12,465 bases of DNA from positions 1 to 12,465 of the forward strand of contig CAUTNH010000025.1 of NCBI GenBank assembly GCA_963540225.1, in the 5' to 3' direction. Within the stretch, counting starts at the first letter, position 1, and the number at the start of each line of letters is the position of its first letter. The stretch comes from CAUTNH01 sp963540225. GTDB lineage: Bacteria > Bacillota_I > Bacilli_A > Acholeplasmatales > Acholeplasmataceae. This document shows, piece after piece, positions 1-9,200 of this stretch. The translations under genes and the position numbers were made by a program. The notes under the pieces were generated by a model. It had not been told where the DNA came from, made no database searches, and saw only the letters and a list, made by a program, of their open reading frames with translations.

Positions 1-3000
1 AAACAAGAGTTTTTAGAAAAAGAAGAGGCATTTAAGAAAAATCAAGCAGAGCTTTCTGAAATGCAAGAAAAGTATGAAGAAAATCTAGTAAATTTTGATG
101 AAGAGATAAAAGAAGAAAAATCAAAAGTTAATGAAAATGAATTAGTAAAACAAGATAGAAGTAGCTTAAAAATAGATGATGCAAAAGCAACTAATTTAGG
201 ACAAGTTGAAGAAAACTTAGAAGAAGAAATTACAAATGAAACATATAACCTTCCTGCAAATGAGTATGACGAGGTTGGTAATTTATTAAACCAAGGAAAC
301 ATTCTACCAAAAGTGTCACCTGAGGGTAATATGATTGCTAATACTAATAAAGAATCAGATTTAATTGTTTTTGAACCTCAAAAACAAGATTTAATATTAT
401 ATGAGCAACTTGAAAAAAATAAGATTCATCGTAGAAGTATGCTTTCTTTAATTTTAATAATAATTGCATCTTTACTTATTGTTGCTCTTGGAACAAGTAT
501 TTATAGAATTCTTACAACATACACACTTTTAAATGCTGATAATTTTGATTTAGCACCAAAAAATAAGGAGGCACTTCAACCTTTATCAGATAAAACTTTA
601 ACTGTTTCTCCTTATGAATTTAATGGTATGCTTGATTTAAGAAATTATTATAAATCAAAGTCATCATCACTTAATTTTGAGTACTATGAAAAAAAAGGTG
701 ATACTAGTGAATATAGCAATGTAAAATATGTAAAAAACATTTCACTTAGTGATATTTATAAAAGAAAGAATGAAAAATTAAATTATGTTGCTAAGGTAAT
801 ATTTAAAACAATTAGAAAATATTACTATGTTGATTTAGATTTTGATTTTAAAAATGTAATAAATATAAAAACTCCAAAAGGTGATGTAGTATCATCTTGG
901 AAAGACTATATTGAATATCCTGGAACTTATCAAGGTTTTTTTGAAAAAGAGTTAAGAGAAAAAGGGAAAAACATTTTAAATCCTTTTACATCTAAAAATG
1001 ATCCAATTAAGCGTGATATTGAAACATGGTATTTTGATAAGAGTAGACAAGAAAGATTTGACAGGAATAAACTAATTGATATAAAAAGAAATGTAAGAAT
1101 TAAAGAAAATATAATTTACTCAAATAATGCATTTTCTAATAACTTTAATGTATCATATAAGTTTTTATATAAAAATAATATCTATGGCGATTTTAATGCA
1201 AAGCCTAATGAAAATATTTCTGAAAATAATAAAAACTACTTAAAAAATCTTGAGCAAAGATTCCCATATCCATCAGTTAAAATAAATTCTGATGGTTCAT
1301 ATGGTGATGATTTGGAAGAGTTAATAAATGCAAGAAATTATTATAAATTAATTGGATGGTTTTATCTTGAAGACTATCCAGAGGTTGGAATTAGCAAAGG
1401 CGATGAGTTTAAAATTGATGATATAGTTCCAAATCTTACTTATATGACATATAAAATAGGACCTAAATTTGAAAGAATTGCACTTGATATTTACTATATG
1501 GAAAGCGATGATATTACACAAAATGAGAGTAATTATTCACTAATAAATAAGAAAAAAACACGTGCAACTCTTACTAAAAATAATTTAGGATATGATTTTG
1601 AATATAATCTTGAAGATTACACTAAAGAATACGAAGAAAAGTATTTTATAAATTGGATCTTTAAAAATGGCGATAAAATAAACAATAACGACAAGTTTGA
1701 TATTTCTAATTTAGAATTTGATAAGAAAAATGTTTACGCGTATCCTAAGTTTGAAAAATATATCTACACTGAATTTTATCTTTTAAATTTTGAAAATTTA
1801 AAACTTGAAAAAATAAAAGGTAAAAAGAATGAAACTATCTTGTCTAAGAAAAAACTAATAGATAAAAACAGAGATACAATAGAAGAAGTTGAAAACTATA
1901 AATACGGGCAAAATGAATTTTTAGGATATTATCTTTCAGACGGATCTAATCTTACAGATGATCTTACATTTGAGCAGGTTTTAAGATATAGTAGCAAAGT
2001 TGAAATTAGATATAAAAAAGTTCCTATTTCAATTACATTTAAAAGATACTTTTATAATCCTAGTATAAAAAATACCCAAAGCGAAGAAATTAAAACATTT
2101 ACTAAATACTATGAAACAGGTGTTAATAAATTAGGGGATGTTGTAAATGATTATAAATATGAAATATTGGCAAAATATCCTGATTATATTATGGAAAATA
2201 AAGAAGATGATTTTAATTTAAAATTAGTTGATATTTATAAGTTTAATTTTACAATTACCTTAAAAGCGCCAAGTATTATGCTTCAAGTTAAAGTAAAAGA
2301 AGATGAGAATTATATAACTTATACAGTATTTAAAGACCAAGTTCTTCCAATGGATATAAATTATTTGGGAAATGAAGAAATAAAAGGCTATAAAATTTAT
2401 GAAAAAGTAAATGGTGGTGTAGTAGAAACTGATATAACTTTATTTCCTAATGATAATTTAAATACTTTAATAACTAATAAAAACAATAATAAAACTTATA
2501 TTGCTGATGCGATTTTACAAAGAAGTAGAACTGGAATAATTCAAATTGAAAAAATCTTTATTGATGAGCATAAAAATAAAACTGATCCATTATATATTAG
2601 GAAATATATTGTAAGTGAAAAACTAAGAAATCTACCACTTGGAGATAAGCCTGGAGATCCTCAAAATGGTTATTATGAACAGTCAGGATATGTTTTAAAT
2701 GACTTTATTAAAACAAATGAAAACGAAGTATCTGATTATGATAGATTTGAGTATGTAAGTATGGATGGGGCATGGCCTGATTATAAGAATAAAGAAACTA
2801 AATATACTTATTATTATAGGCTTGCTAGAATGGAAACATTTGTTAATTTCCAAGGAATTAATATACCAACATATGATGCGCCATATGAAGTAATAAATTT
2901 TACAATAGAAGAAAAAATAAAAGATAACGAACGTTTTAAACACTACATAAAAAAAATTAAAGAATATATAAAAACACATGTTGGAACAGATGAAAATTAC

Positions 3001-3177
3001 GAAAGACATATAAAATATGTAAAAGTTGCAAAAGTTGCACAAGCAGAACTAGGCACTCGTATCTCATATGATGAATTTTTAGATTTAGTAGTTAAGAAAG
3101 AATGGGTAAAACATCCAGATTATATTAGTAGTCATTTAAATGGAGCGGATTTTACACTTGTAGTAGAAAAGGTATGA
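1..3177 (+). CDS. Giant type II membrane protein with InlB-like modules (5' partial)
   Basis: The frame is open from base 1, so the gene starts outside the window. ATG 61 is an internal Met: it has no Shine-Dalgarno site, and the 20 preceding codons encode the same Glu/Lys-rich sequence. 1058 residues are visible (numbered from base 1). Residues 1-140 are acidic, the first ~60 heptad-like, probably a cytoplasmic coiled coil. A basic patch (KNKIHRR) precedes one membrane span at about 147-170 (bases 439-510), so N-in/C-out topology is predicted. The remaining ~890 residues are outside. They contain degenerate InlB/Listeria-Bacteroides-like motifs at ~450 (LIGWFYLEDYPEVG), ~549 (FINWIFKNGDKI) and ~640 (FLGYYLSDGSNL). 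There is no LPXTG motif or enzyme motif. The ectodomain is colinear with that of the next gene, so the two are paralogues. The stop is TGA, 4 bases before the next ATG. Surface scaffold or adhesin is a guess; the specific function is unknown. Confidence 0.9.
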   Translation, partial: KQEFLEKEEAFKKNQAELSEMQEKYEENLVNFDEEIKEEKSKVNENELVKQDRSSLKIDDAKATNLGQVEENLEEEITNETYNLPANEYDEVGNLLNQGNILPKVSPEGNMIANTNKESDLIVFEPQKQDLILYEQLEKNKIHRRSMLSLILIIIASLLIVALGTSIYRILTTYTLLNADNFDLAPKNKEALQPLSDKTLTVSPYEFNGMLDLRNYYKSKSSSLNFEYYEKKGDTSEYSNVKYVKNISLSDIYKRKNEKLNYVAKVIFKTIRKYYYVDLDFDFKNVINIKTPKGDVVSSWKDYIEYPGTYQGFFEKELREKGKNILNPFTSKNDPIKRDIETWYFDKSRQERFDRNKLIDIKRNVRIKENIIYSNNAFSNNFNVSYKFLYKNNIYGDFNAKPNENISENNKNYLKNLEQRFPYPSVKINSDGSYGDDLEELINARNYYKLIGWFYLEDYPEVGISKGDEFKIDDIVPNLTYMTYKIGPKFERIALDIYYMESDDITQNESNYSLINKKKTRATLTKNNLGYDFEYNLEDYTKEYEEKYFINWIFKNGDKINNNDKFDISNLEFDKKNVYAYPKFEKYIYTEFYLLNFENLKLEKIKGKKNETILSKKKLIDKNRDTIEEVENYKYGQNEFLGYYLSDGSNLTDDLTFEQVLRYSSKVEIRYKKVPISITFKRYFYNPSIKNTQSEEIKTFTKYYETGVNKLGDVVNDYKYEILAKYPDYIMENKEDDFNLKLVDIYKFNFTITLKAPSIMLQVKVKEDENYITYTVFKDQVLPMDINYLGNEEIKGYKIYEKVNGGVVETDITLFPNDNLNTLITNKNNNKTYIADAILQRSRTGIIQIEKIFIDEHKNKTDPLYIRKYIVSEKLRNLPLGDKPGDPQNGYYEQSGYVLNDFIKTNENEVSDYDRFEYVSMDGAWPDYKNKETKYTYYYRLARMETFVNFQGINIPTYDAPYEVINFTIEEKIKDNERFKHYIKKIKEYIKTHVGTDENYERHIKYVKVAKVAQAELGTRISYDEFLDLVVKKEWVKHPDYISSHLNGADFTLVVEKV

Positions 3178-3181
3178 AATT

Positions 3182-6100
3182 ATGAATAATAAATTAGAAA
3201 ATAAAATATATGAAGAATTAGAACAAGTTGATATTGATTTTTCTGAAAATAATGAAGATATTGAAAATACTAATGATAGTATTGAAGATGATTCGGTAGT
3301 TGAAGTAACACAAGTTTTAGTTGCTACAAATGACGCAAGCTTTGAAGAAGTTAGAAAGAAAAATAAAAAAGCAGTTAGAATCTGGATAGAGAGTTTATTT
3401 TTTATAAGTTTAGTTTTACTTGCTACATCACTTTTTTTAGTATGGATTATAAAAATTCAATTTTTAAAACCTAATTTAATTACTGATATTAGTAAATATA
3501 TTAAAACAAGAAATAACAACACTTTAACAGTAGATGATGATAAAATTACTTACTCACCTAATAGTTTAGTAAATAGTCTAAAATCGGTTGATCTTGCAAA
3601 TATGCTTTTAAGAAGCAATGAAGAAGATAAAGTATATCGCTTTACTTTCTATGATAAAAAGACAAATAAAGAGGTCAAAAAACTTACTCAAGAAGATATT
3701 CTTTACTATAATGATAATATTTATCTTAGAGTTTTAATTGATGCTAAAAGTAAAAATCCTTTTGATTTAAAAGAAGGAAAATATAAAAATTTACCTTTTA
3801 AAATAGATTTAAGTAAATATCTTATTTTATATAATGAGAAAAATAAAATAATATTTAATTATAGAAAAGATGATATTTTACTTGAAGTAAGAAAGAAAAT
3901 GCAAAAGGAAGGAAAAACTTTTAAAGAGGCATTTTATAGTTTTTTAAATTCTAAGTTAAATGATGTTTATTTAGAAAATGGAGAACTAAATCCAATTTAT
4001 AAAAAGTTATTCTTTGAAGACGGTAGAAATAAGTATTTAAAAGATGATGAAATAGAAAAACTTTTAATAAGAAATGATATACCAAATAGGTTATATCTTG
4101 ATAATATATTTGATTATAAATTTGATACTATCTTTCGTTTTCACGATGAGCTAAATAATAGATATTATGAATATAAGGCAAATTATGATTTTGAGCTAGA
4201 TTTTAATATATTAAACTATATTAGAAAAAAGATTGCTTTATTAAAAAATAACTATTTTCTAAAAGATATAACAGATTATGATTTTATCTCTAATGCTGGG
4301 GAAAAAGCAATAGCAAATTTTGATGAATGTTATGAGGTAGTAAGTTTTTTAATGGATAAAAATGATCCTAGTTCAGTATATGATTATGGGAAAAGAGTAT
4401 ATCATCCAATGGGAAAAACAGCTTCTGAAAAAACATTAAACAAAGAGTATAAGGTAATAAATATCTATCCTAAAATAATTAGAAAAAAAGCCTATATGCT
4501 TTTTAAAACACAAGAAAATGAGCTTATTGATTACAAAAAAATTGAAACAGGTAGTATAGATAAAATGCCACTTGATTTATCAAGCATATATTTTAATAAA
4601 GGTAATAAATATTTTAATTCTAAAGAACAAGAATTTATTGGTTGGAGAGTTTTAAATAGTGGAGAAGAAATTACTTATTCAAACATAAAAAAAGGTATTT
4701 GTTATAACTTTAAATCTGATGTTGTGCTTGAGCCAATTATAAAAAATAAGGTTAATCTCTTAGTAAATTTACCTCACTTTGATTATAAACCAAGAATAAT
4801 TAGCGATAAAAATTATTCCCTACTAAATTTAAAATTAAGTGAAGATGATAATGTATATGAGGCTTTAAATAAATTTAGAAAAGACCAATTAGCTAATATT
4901 CCTGAATTTTCAAGTGATAATCAATTTTTAGGAATGTATGCTGATCCTAATTATTTATCTGAAATTGATAAAAATGTAAAAGCAAAGGATTTAGTTTTAA
5001 ATAATGTTATCTACTTTAAATATAAAATAATATATTATAAAGTAGATTTCCCAAGTTATTTCAAAAAAGAATATAGCCAGACAATTAAAGAATCTAATTT
5101 AAATATTCCAATAGATGAGTTAAGCGATGTAGTGGGAAATAAAATATTAAGTGGAACATATTTAAATATCTTACATGCTAAAAATCTTCTAACAGGATTA
5201 TCTAGAATACTTAATTCTTATAAAATTGAAGAAAAAGATGTTTTATATAATAGATTTGGTGGAGTAATAAATCTTTCAATTAAAGAAGAAATAAAAACAA
5301 ATATTAAAGCAATTTTATATAATTTAAACACATCAGAGTTTATTACAGAAAGTCTTGCTATAAGAAAATATAAAAAAATTCCAACATTAAAGGATGCTTT
5401 AAGATATGATGATCCTACAAGACTTCCTACAAACGATGGAAGTGAAAAACTTAATTATATTTCATATCCATATGCAGTGTTTAATGGAGTTATTTATAAA
5501 ATATCACTTATTAGTAGAAGTCATAATTTTACTGATACAGTAAATGAAAATGATTTGCTTGATGCTTTAAATTCTATTAATTATGCTGGCGAGTTTTATT
5601 ATTCTGTATTTTTAAAAGCAGAAGAAATAGAAAAAGAGTATAGGTATGATGTATCATATAATGGTGAAAAAATATTTGAAAAAACAGGTAAATCAAATTT
5701 ATATGGTTTTGATTATAAAGCTCATGCAATTGAAAAAGAACTTGCTAAAAGTGGTTTGGCTTTGCAAACACCAGAGGCGTTTTTCCCTGATGATTATAAA
5801 AAGAAGGCTGCAGAGTTTTTACACAATGAGAATTTTGTTATTCATTATGTTGCAAAGAAGTTCTATCAAAGTGATTTAACTTATTTAAATATAAAGTTTA
5901 AATTTTCAGATACTGGAGTAAATCGTGAAATTGTTATGGCACTTCCATTTGTTTTTACAAATGATTTTAAAGATAGAAACTATTTTCTACCTGGCAAAAA
6001 CTTATACCAAGATTATGATGGAGTAAAAAATATTATAAAAACTATTCTTTATTTATATAAAAAGATCACTATTCCAAACTTTGATGATTTTGAAATAAAT

Positions 6101-6229
6101 GGTTTTGCAAGATACTTAGAAAATGGTGAATATAAGAATCTTTTATTTAAAGATGAACCACTTAGTTCGTATCTTGATTATACAATAAGAGATGGTATGT
6201 TTTATGAAATTAGTTTTTTTGAAAAGTAG
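3182..6229 (+). CDS. Giant type II membrane protein, paralogue of upstream gene
   Basis: This gene encodes 1015 residues. The start ATG has an AGAAAAGG Shine-Dalgarno-like sequence about 9 bases upstream, inside the end of the previous gene, so translational coupling is likely. Residues 1-57 are strongly acidic (cytoplasmic). A basic stretch (RKKNKKAVR, 58-66) leads into one membrane span at ~67-90, so the ~925-residue C-terminal part should be outside. Ectodomain motifs match the upstream protein in the same order: ELNPIYKKLFFEDGRNKYL (~268) with KNDPIKRDIETWYFDKSRQE (~332); an InlB-like VVSFLMDKND (~386); EFIGWRVLNSGEEI (~484) with its FINW motif; QFLGMYADPN (~581) with its FLGYY motif; and an EKIF motif near 820 with one near 845. 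No LPXTG or catalytic motif is visible. The two proteins probably arose by an old duplication and may act as a pair. Function is unknown; an extracellular structural or adhesive role is inferred. Confidence 0.93.
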   Translation: MNNKLENKIYEELEQVDIDFSENNEDIENTNDSIEDDSVVEVTQVLVATNDASFEEVRKKNKKAVRIWIESLFFISLVLLATSLFLVWIIKIQFLKPNLITDISKYIKTRNNNTLTVDDDKITYSPNSLVNSLKSVDLANMLLRSNEEDKVYRFTFYDKKTNKEVKKLTQEDILYYNDNIYLRVLIDAKSKNPFDLKEGKYKNLPFKIDLSKYLILYNEKNKIIFNYRKDDILLEVRKKMQKEGKTFKEAFYSFLNSKLNDVYLENGELNPIYKKLFFEDGRNKYLKDDEIEKLLIRNDIPNRLYLDNIFDYKFDTIFRFHDELNNRYYEYKANYDFELDFNILNYIRKKIALLKNNYFLKDITDYDFISNAGEKAIANFDECYEVVSFLMDKNDPSSVYDYGKRVYHPMGKTASEKTLNKEYKVINIYPKIIRKKAYMLFKTQENELIDYKKIETGSIDKMPLDLSSIYFNKGNKYFNSKEQEFIGWRVLNSGEEITYSNIKKGICYNFKSDVVLEPIIKNKVNLLVNLPHFDYKPRIISDKNYSLLNLKLSEDDNVYEALNKFRKDQLANIPEFSSDNQFLGMYADPNYLSEIDKNVKAKDLVLNNVIYFKYKIIYYKVDFPSYFKKEYSQTIKESNLNIPIDELSDVVGNKILSGTYLNILHAKNLLTGLSRILNSYKIEEKDVLYNRFGGVINLSIKEEIKTNIKAILYNLNTSEFITESLAIRKYKKIPTLKDALRYDDPTRLPTNDGSEKLNYISYPYAVFNGVIYKISLISRSHNFTDTVNENDLLDALNSINYAGEFYYSVFLKAEEIEKEYRYDVSYNGEKIFEKTGKSNLYGFDYKAHAIEKELAKSGLALQTPEAFFPDDYKKKAAEFLHNENFVIHYVAKKFYQSDLTYLNIKFKFSDTGVNREIVMALPFVFTNDFKDRNYFLPGKNLYQDYDGVKNIIKTILYLYKKITIPNFDDFEINGFARYLENGEYKNLLFKDEPLSSYLDYTIRDGMFYEISFFEK

Positions 6230-6238
6230 GTTGATTAT

Positions 6239-9200
6239 ATGAAAAAAATAATTATATATGTATTCTTTGCTTTTTTAGGTTCATTTATACTTTCAGGTTG
6301 TAGAATTAATAAGCCTATTGATATTAGTAAAGTTAAATCTAGTGAAATTACATATCATTATAAAAAATATGAAGAAAATGAAAAAACAAAAGAATATAAA
6401 CTGGTTGATAAAGAATATAAAATATCATATAAAAAAGATGAAATTGTAAATAAACCAGATGAAACATTTTTAGGCAATATAAAATCTCATAGACTTATCT
6501 ATTGGGAGTTTAATGGTGAAAAATATGAGTTTGGTAGAACCTTATCTCAAAATATTGATTTATATGCAAAATATGAAATTAAAAAAGTTGAGATAAAAAC
6601 TAATGTAGATGGTGTTGAGCGTTTTAAATCTGTTGATTATAACACATTGCTTTCTAAGGTAGGTTTAACAGATCCGATAAAAAAACATCATGAATTTATT
6701 GGTTGGTATAAAAAAAGTGGAGAAATTGAAGAAGAGTTAAAAGGCGATTTTAAAATTGATGAAAATATTGAACTTGTAGCAAAATTTAAACCGATTGATA
6801 TTGCAGTTAATATTTCTTTTTCAAAAAATTCAAAAGGTGAAGATATTTGGGAGATAATTAAAGTCCCATACGGAAGTGTTCTTACAAAAGAAAATCTAAC
6901 CTATCACGGTCTATATTATGATATTGGAATAAATAACCCTCAAGATGAAAGCAAGAAGTTAACAGGATTTTTAGATAATGGATTTCCTTTTGATGTATTT
7001 AAAGAAAAAATATTGGAAGAAGGTCATTTCATAAAGCCTAATTGGGGAGAAAGATTTTTAGAATATACTTTAAACCTTCCTGATAAAAAAATCCATAAAT
7101 TTGCTAAATATGAGGATAATATCTTACATAATCCTGATGATTTTCCACTTTATGAAAATAAATATTTCAAAGGTGTTTATACAAAAGATGGAAATTTAAT
7201 TACATCAAATTATAAGCTTTTAAAAGATAGATTAGAATTTGATGTGAAATATTATGATAATTTACCAAATGAAGCATTTAAACTTAAACTTAATAGCGAT
7301 GGTATATCTTATTCAATTGATGGAATAAAAAGAGATTATATCGGTGAGTTTACAATCCCTGATGAAATAGATGGTAAAAAAATAACTAAACTATCAGATG
7401 GTGCTTTTTCATCATTTACAAAAATTAAAGTTGTTAATTTTAATAAATATATTACAGAAATTCCTGATAGACTATTTTATAATTGTACGTTGCTTGAAAA
7501 AGTAAATGTTGATTATTCAAAAATTACATATGTGGGAAATCAAGCATTTGGTGGTTGTTCTAAATTAGAAGAGTTTAAATTTGAAGATAGTATAATTGAA
7601 AAAATTGGATATTCAGCATTTGATGGATGTGCTAGTTTAAAAAAAGTAATTTTTCCAGACACACTTAAAAAAATAGGAAATAGTGCTTTTAAAGATTGTG
7701 AAAATATTAATAATTTAAATTTAAACCAAATTGAAGAAATCGGAGATAGCGTATTTGAGAATTGCTTTGAAATAAAGAAAGTAAATATTCCATTAACTTT
7801 AAAAATAATATCAGAATCAGCATTTAGAAATAATAAAAATCTAGAAAAAGTTTCATTTCACAATGAACTAAAAAAGATCTTATCATACGCATTTAAGGAT
7901 TGTCCAAAGCTTGAAAATTATACTATTCCAGAAAGTCTTGATGAACTAGGTCATGAGATGTTTGATAAAAATGATGATATTAAAGTTTTAAACTTACCAT
8001 ATGTAAGAAGATTAGATAGCAGATCGTTTGTAAATTTTAAAAATTTAGAAGAAATTAAAATGAATGAGCTGATATCACTTCGTGAAGATATTTTCTATAA
8101 AGCTCCTAAATTTAGAACTATTACAGTTAAAAATTATAGATTGCAAGGCGAACATAGATATTTATCAAATTATGGTGTAACTTTAAATGTTTTAGAAAAT
8201 CTTGATGTATCTCCTGAAAATCATACTTGGAAAAACTTTATAATGAAAAAAGATGCTTTAATCAACTTAGAAAATAAAAAGTTAAAACTTAATTCTTTTG
8301 AAACAAAAAAAATAGTTATGTCAGATGATGTAAGAAGCACAAATGTAAAATTTTATGATGATAGTTTAGAGTATATTTATATAGGAAAAAACTTTGATGA
8401 TAGAGATCAAGCATCTGAAATTTTTGAATCAGCACATCCTTATAAAAATCAAATTGTTGAAATAAGCGGTGAGAATAAGATAATAAAAGAATATAAAGGT
8501 TTTTATTATATTAATAAAAACGAAAATTCTGATTATCTAGAAAATCCAAAGTATTGGCTCGTAGGTGTAAAAGATACTACACCAACCACACTTGATTTAA
8601 TAGATGGATACTATCAAAGTGAATTTGAAATAGAAAATAACGGTCGTTTTAAAGATGGCATTCCTAAAATTGAAAAACTTATAGTTAACCAAATATCAAA
8701 TAGTAAAATTTCATGGTATAAATTTATAAGATATGCGAACTTAAACGAAGTTAAGTTTAATAAAAATTCGGCTGATATATATAGCGTTAAATATGGTTGT
8801 GTTTACAATAAAGATGAAACTATATGTTATTTTTCTCCTGTTGCTCTTGAAATGGATGAGTTTATAATTCCGAAAGATCAACCAGCCACAGAAAATTTAT
8901 TTTTACATAATAAAAATATAAAAGAATTTAAAATAGAAAATGATCAAGATGGACCTTATTGGTTTATAAATAAGACTAAAAAATACTTATACAGAAAAAT
9001 TAGTGGTCGTATAAATCTTGAAAGATATTTTTCAACCGATGAAGAGTTTATTTTGGATAACAGTGATCCTATTGGAAATATTGCATCATATGCATTTAGT
9101 GGTAAGTATTTAAAACTTAAAAAATTAGTTTTAGATAGAGATACTTTTAATGGTCATAATGAATTTTATTTATATGGTATAACAGAGATAGAATTTAGAA

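Noticed and set aside
61..63. ATG 61 as the start of gene 1
   Set aside because: The frame is open upstream to base 1 with matching Glu/Lys-rich composition, and no Shine-Dalgarno sequence precedes this ATG.
42..302. Reverse-strand open frame rich in Ser and Phe
   Set aside because: It is a shadow of the Glu/Lys-rich coding sequence of gene 1.
2695..3042. Reverse-strand open frame rich in Phe, Ile, Cys and Tyr
   Set aside because: It lies wholly opposite gene 1. Its composition is what the complement of Lys/Glu/Asn-rich A+T-rich coding sequence gives, and it has no ribosome binding site or recognisable motif.
5646..5879. 77-codon forward frame inside gene 2
   Set aside because: It sits within a well-supported gene in another frame and has no ribosome binding site or family signature.
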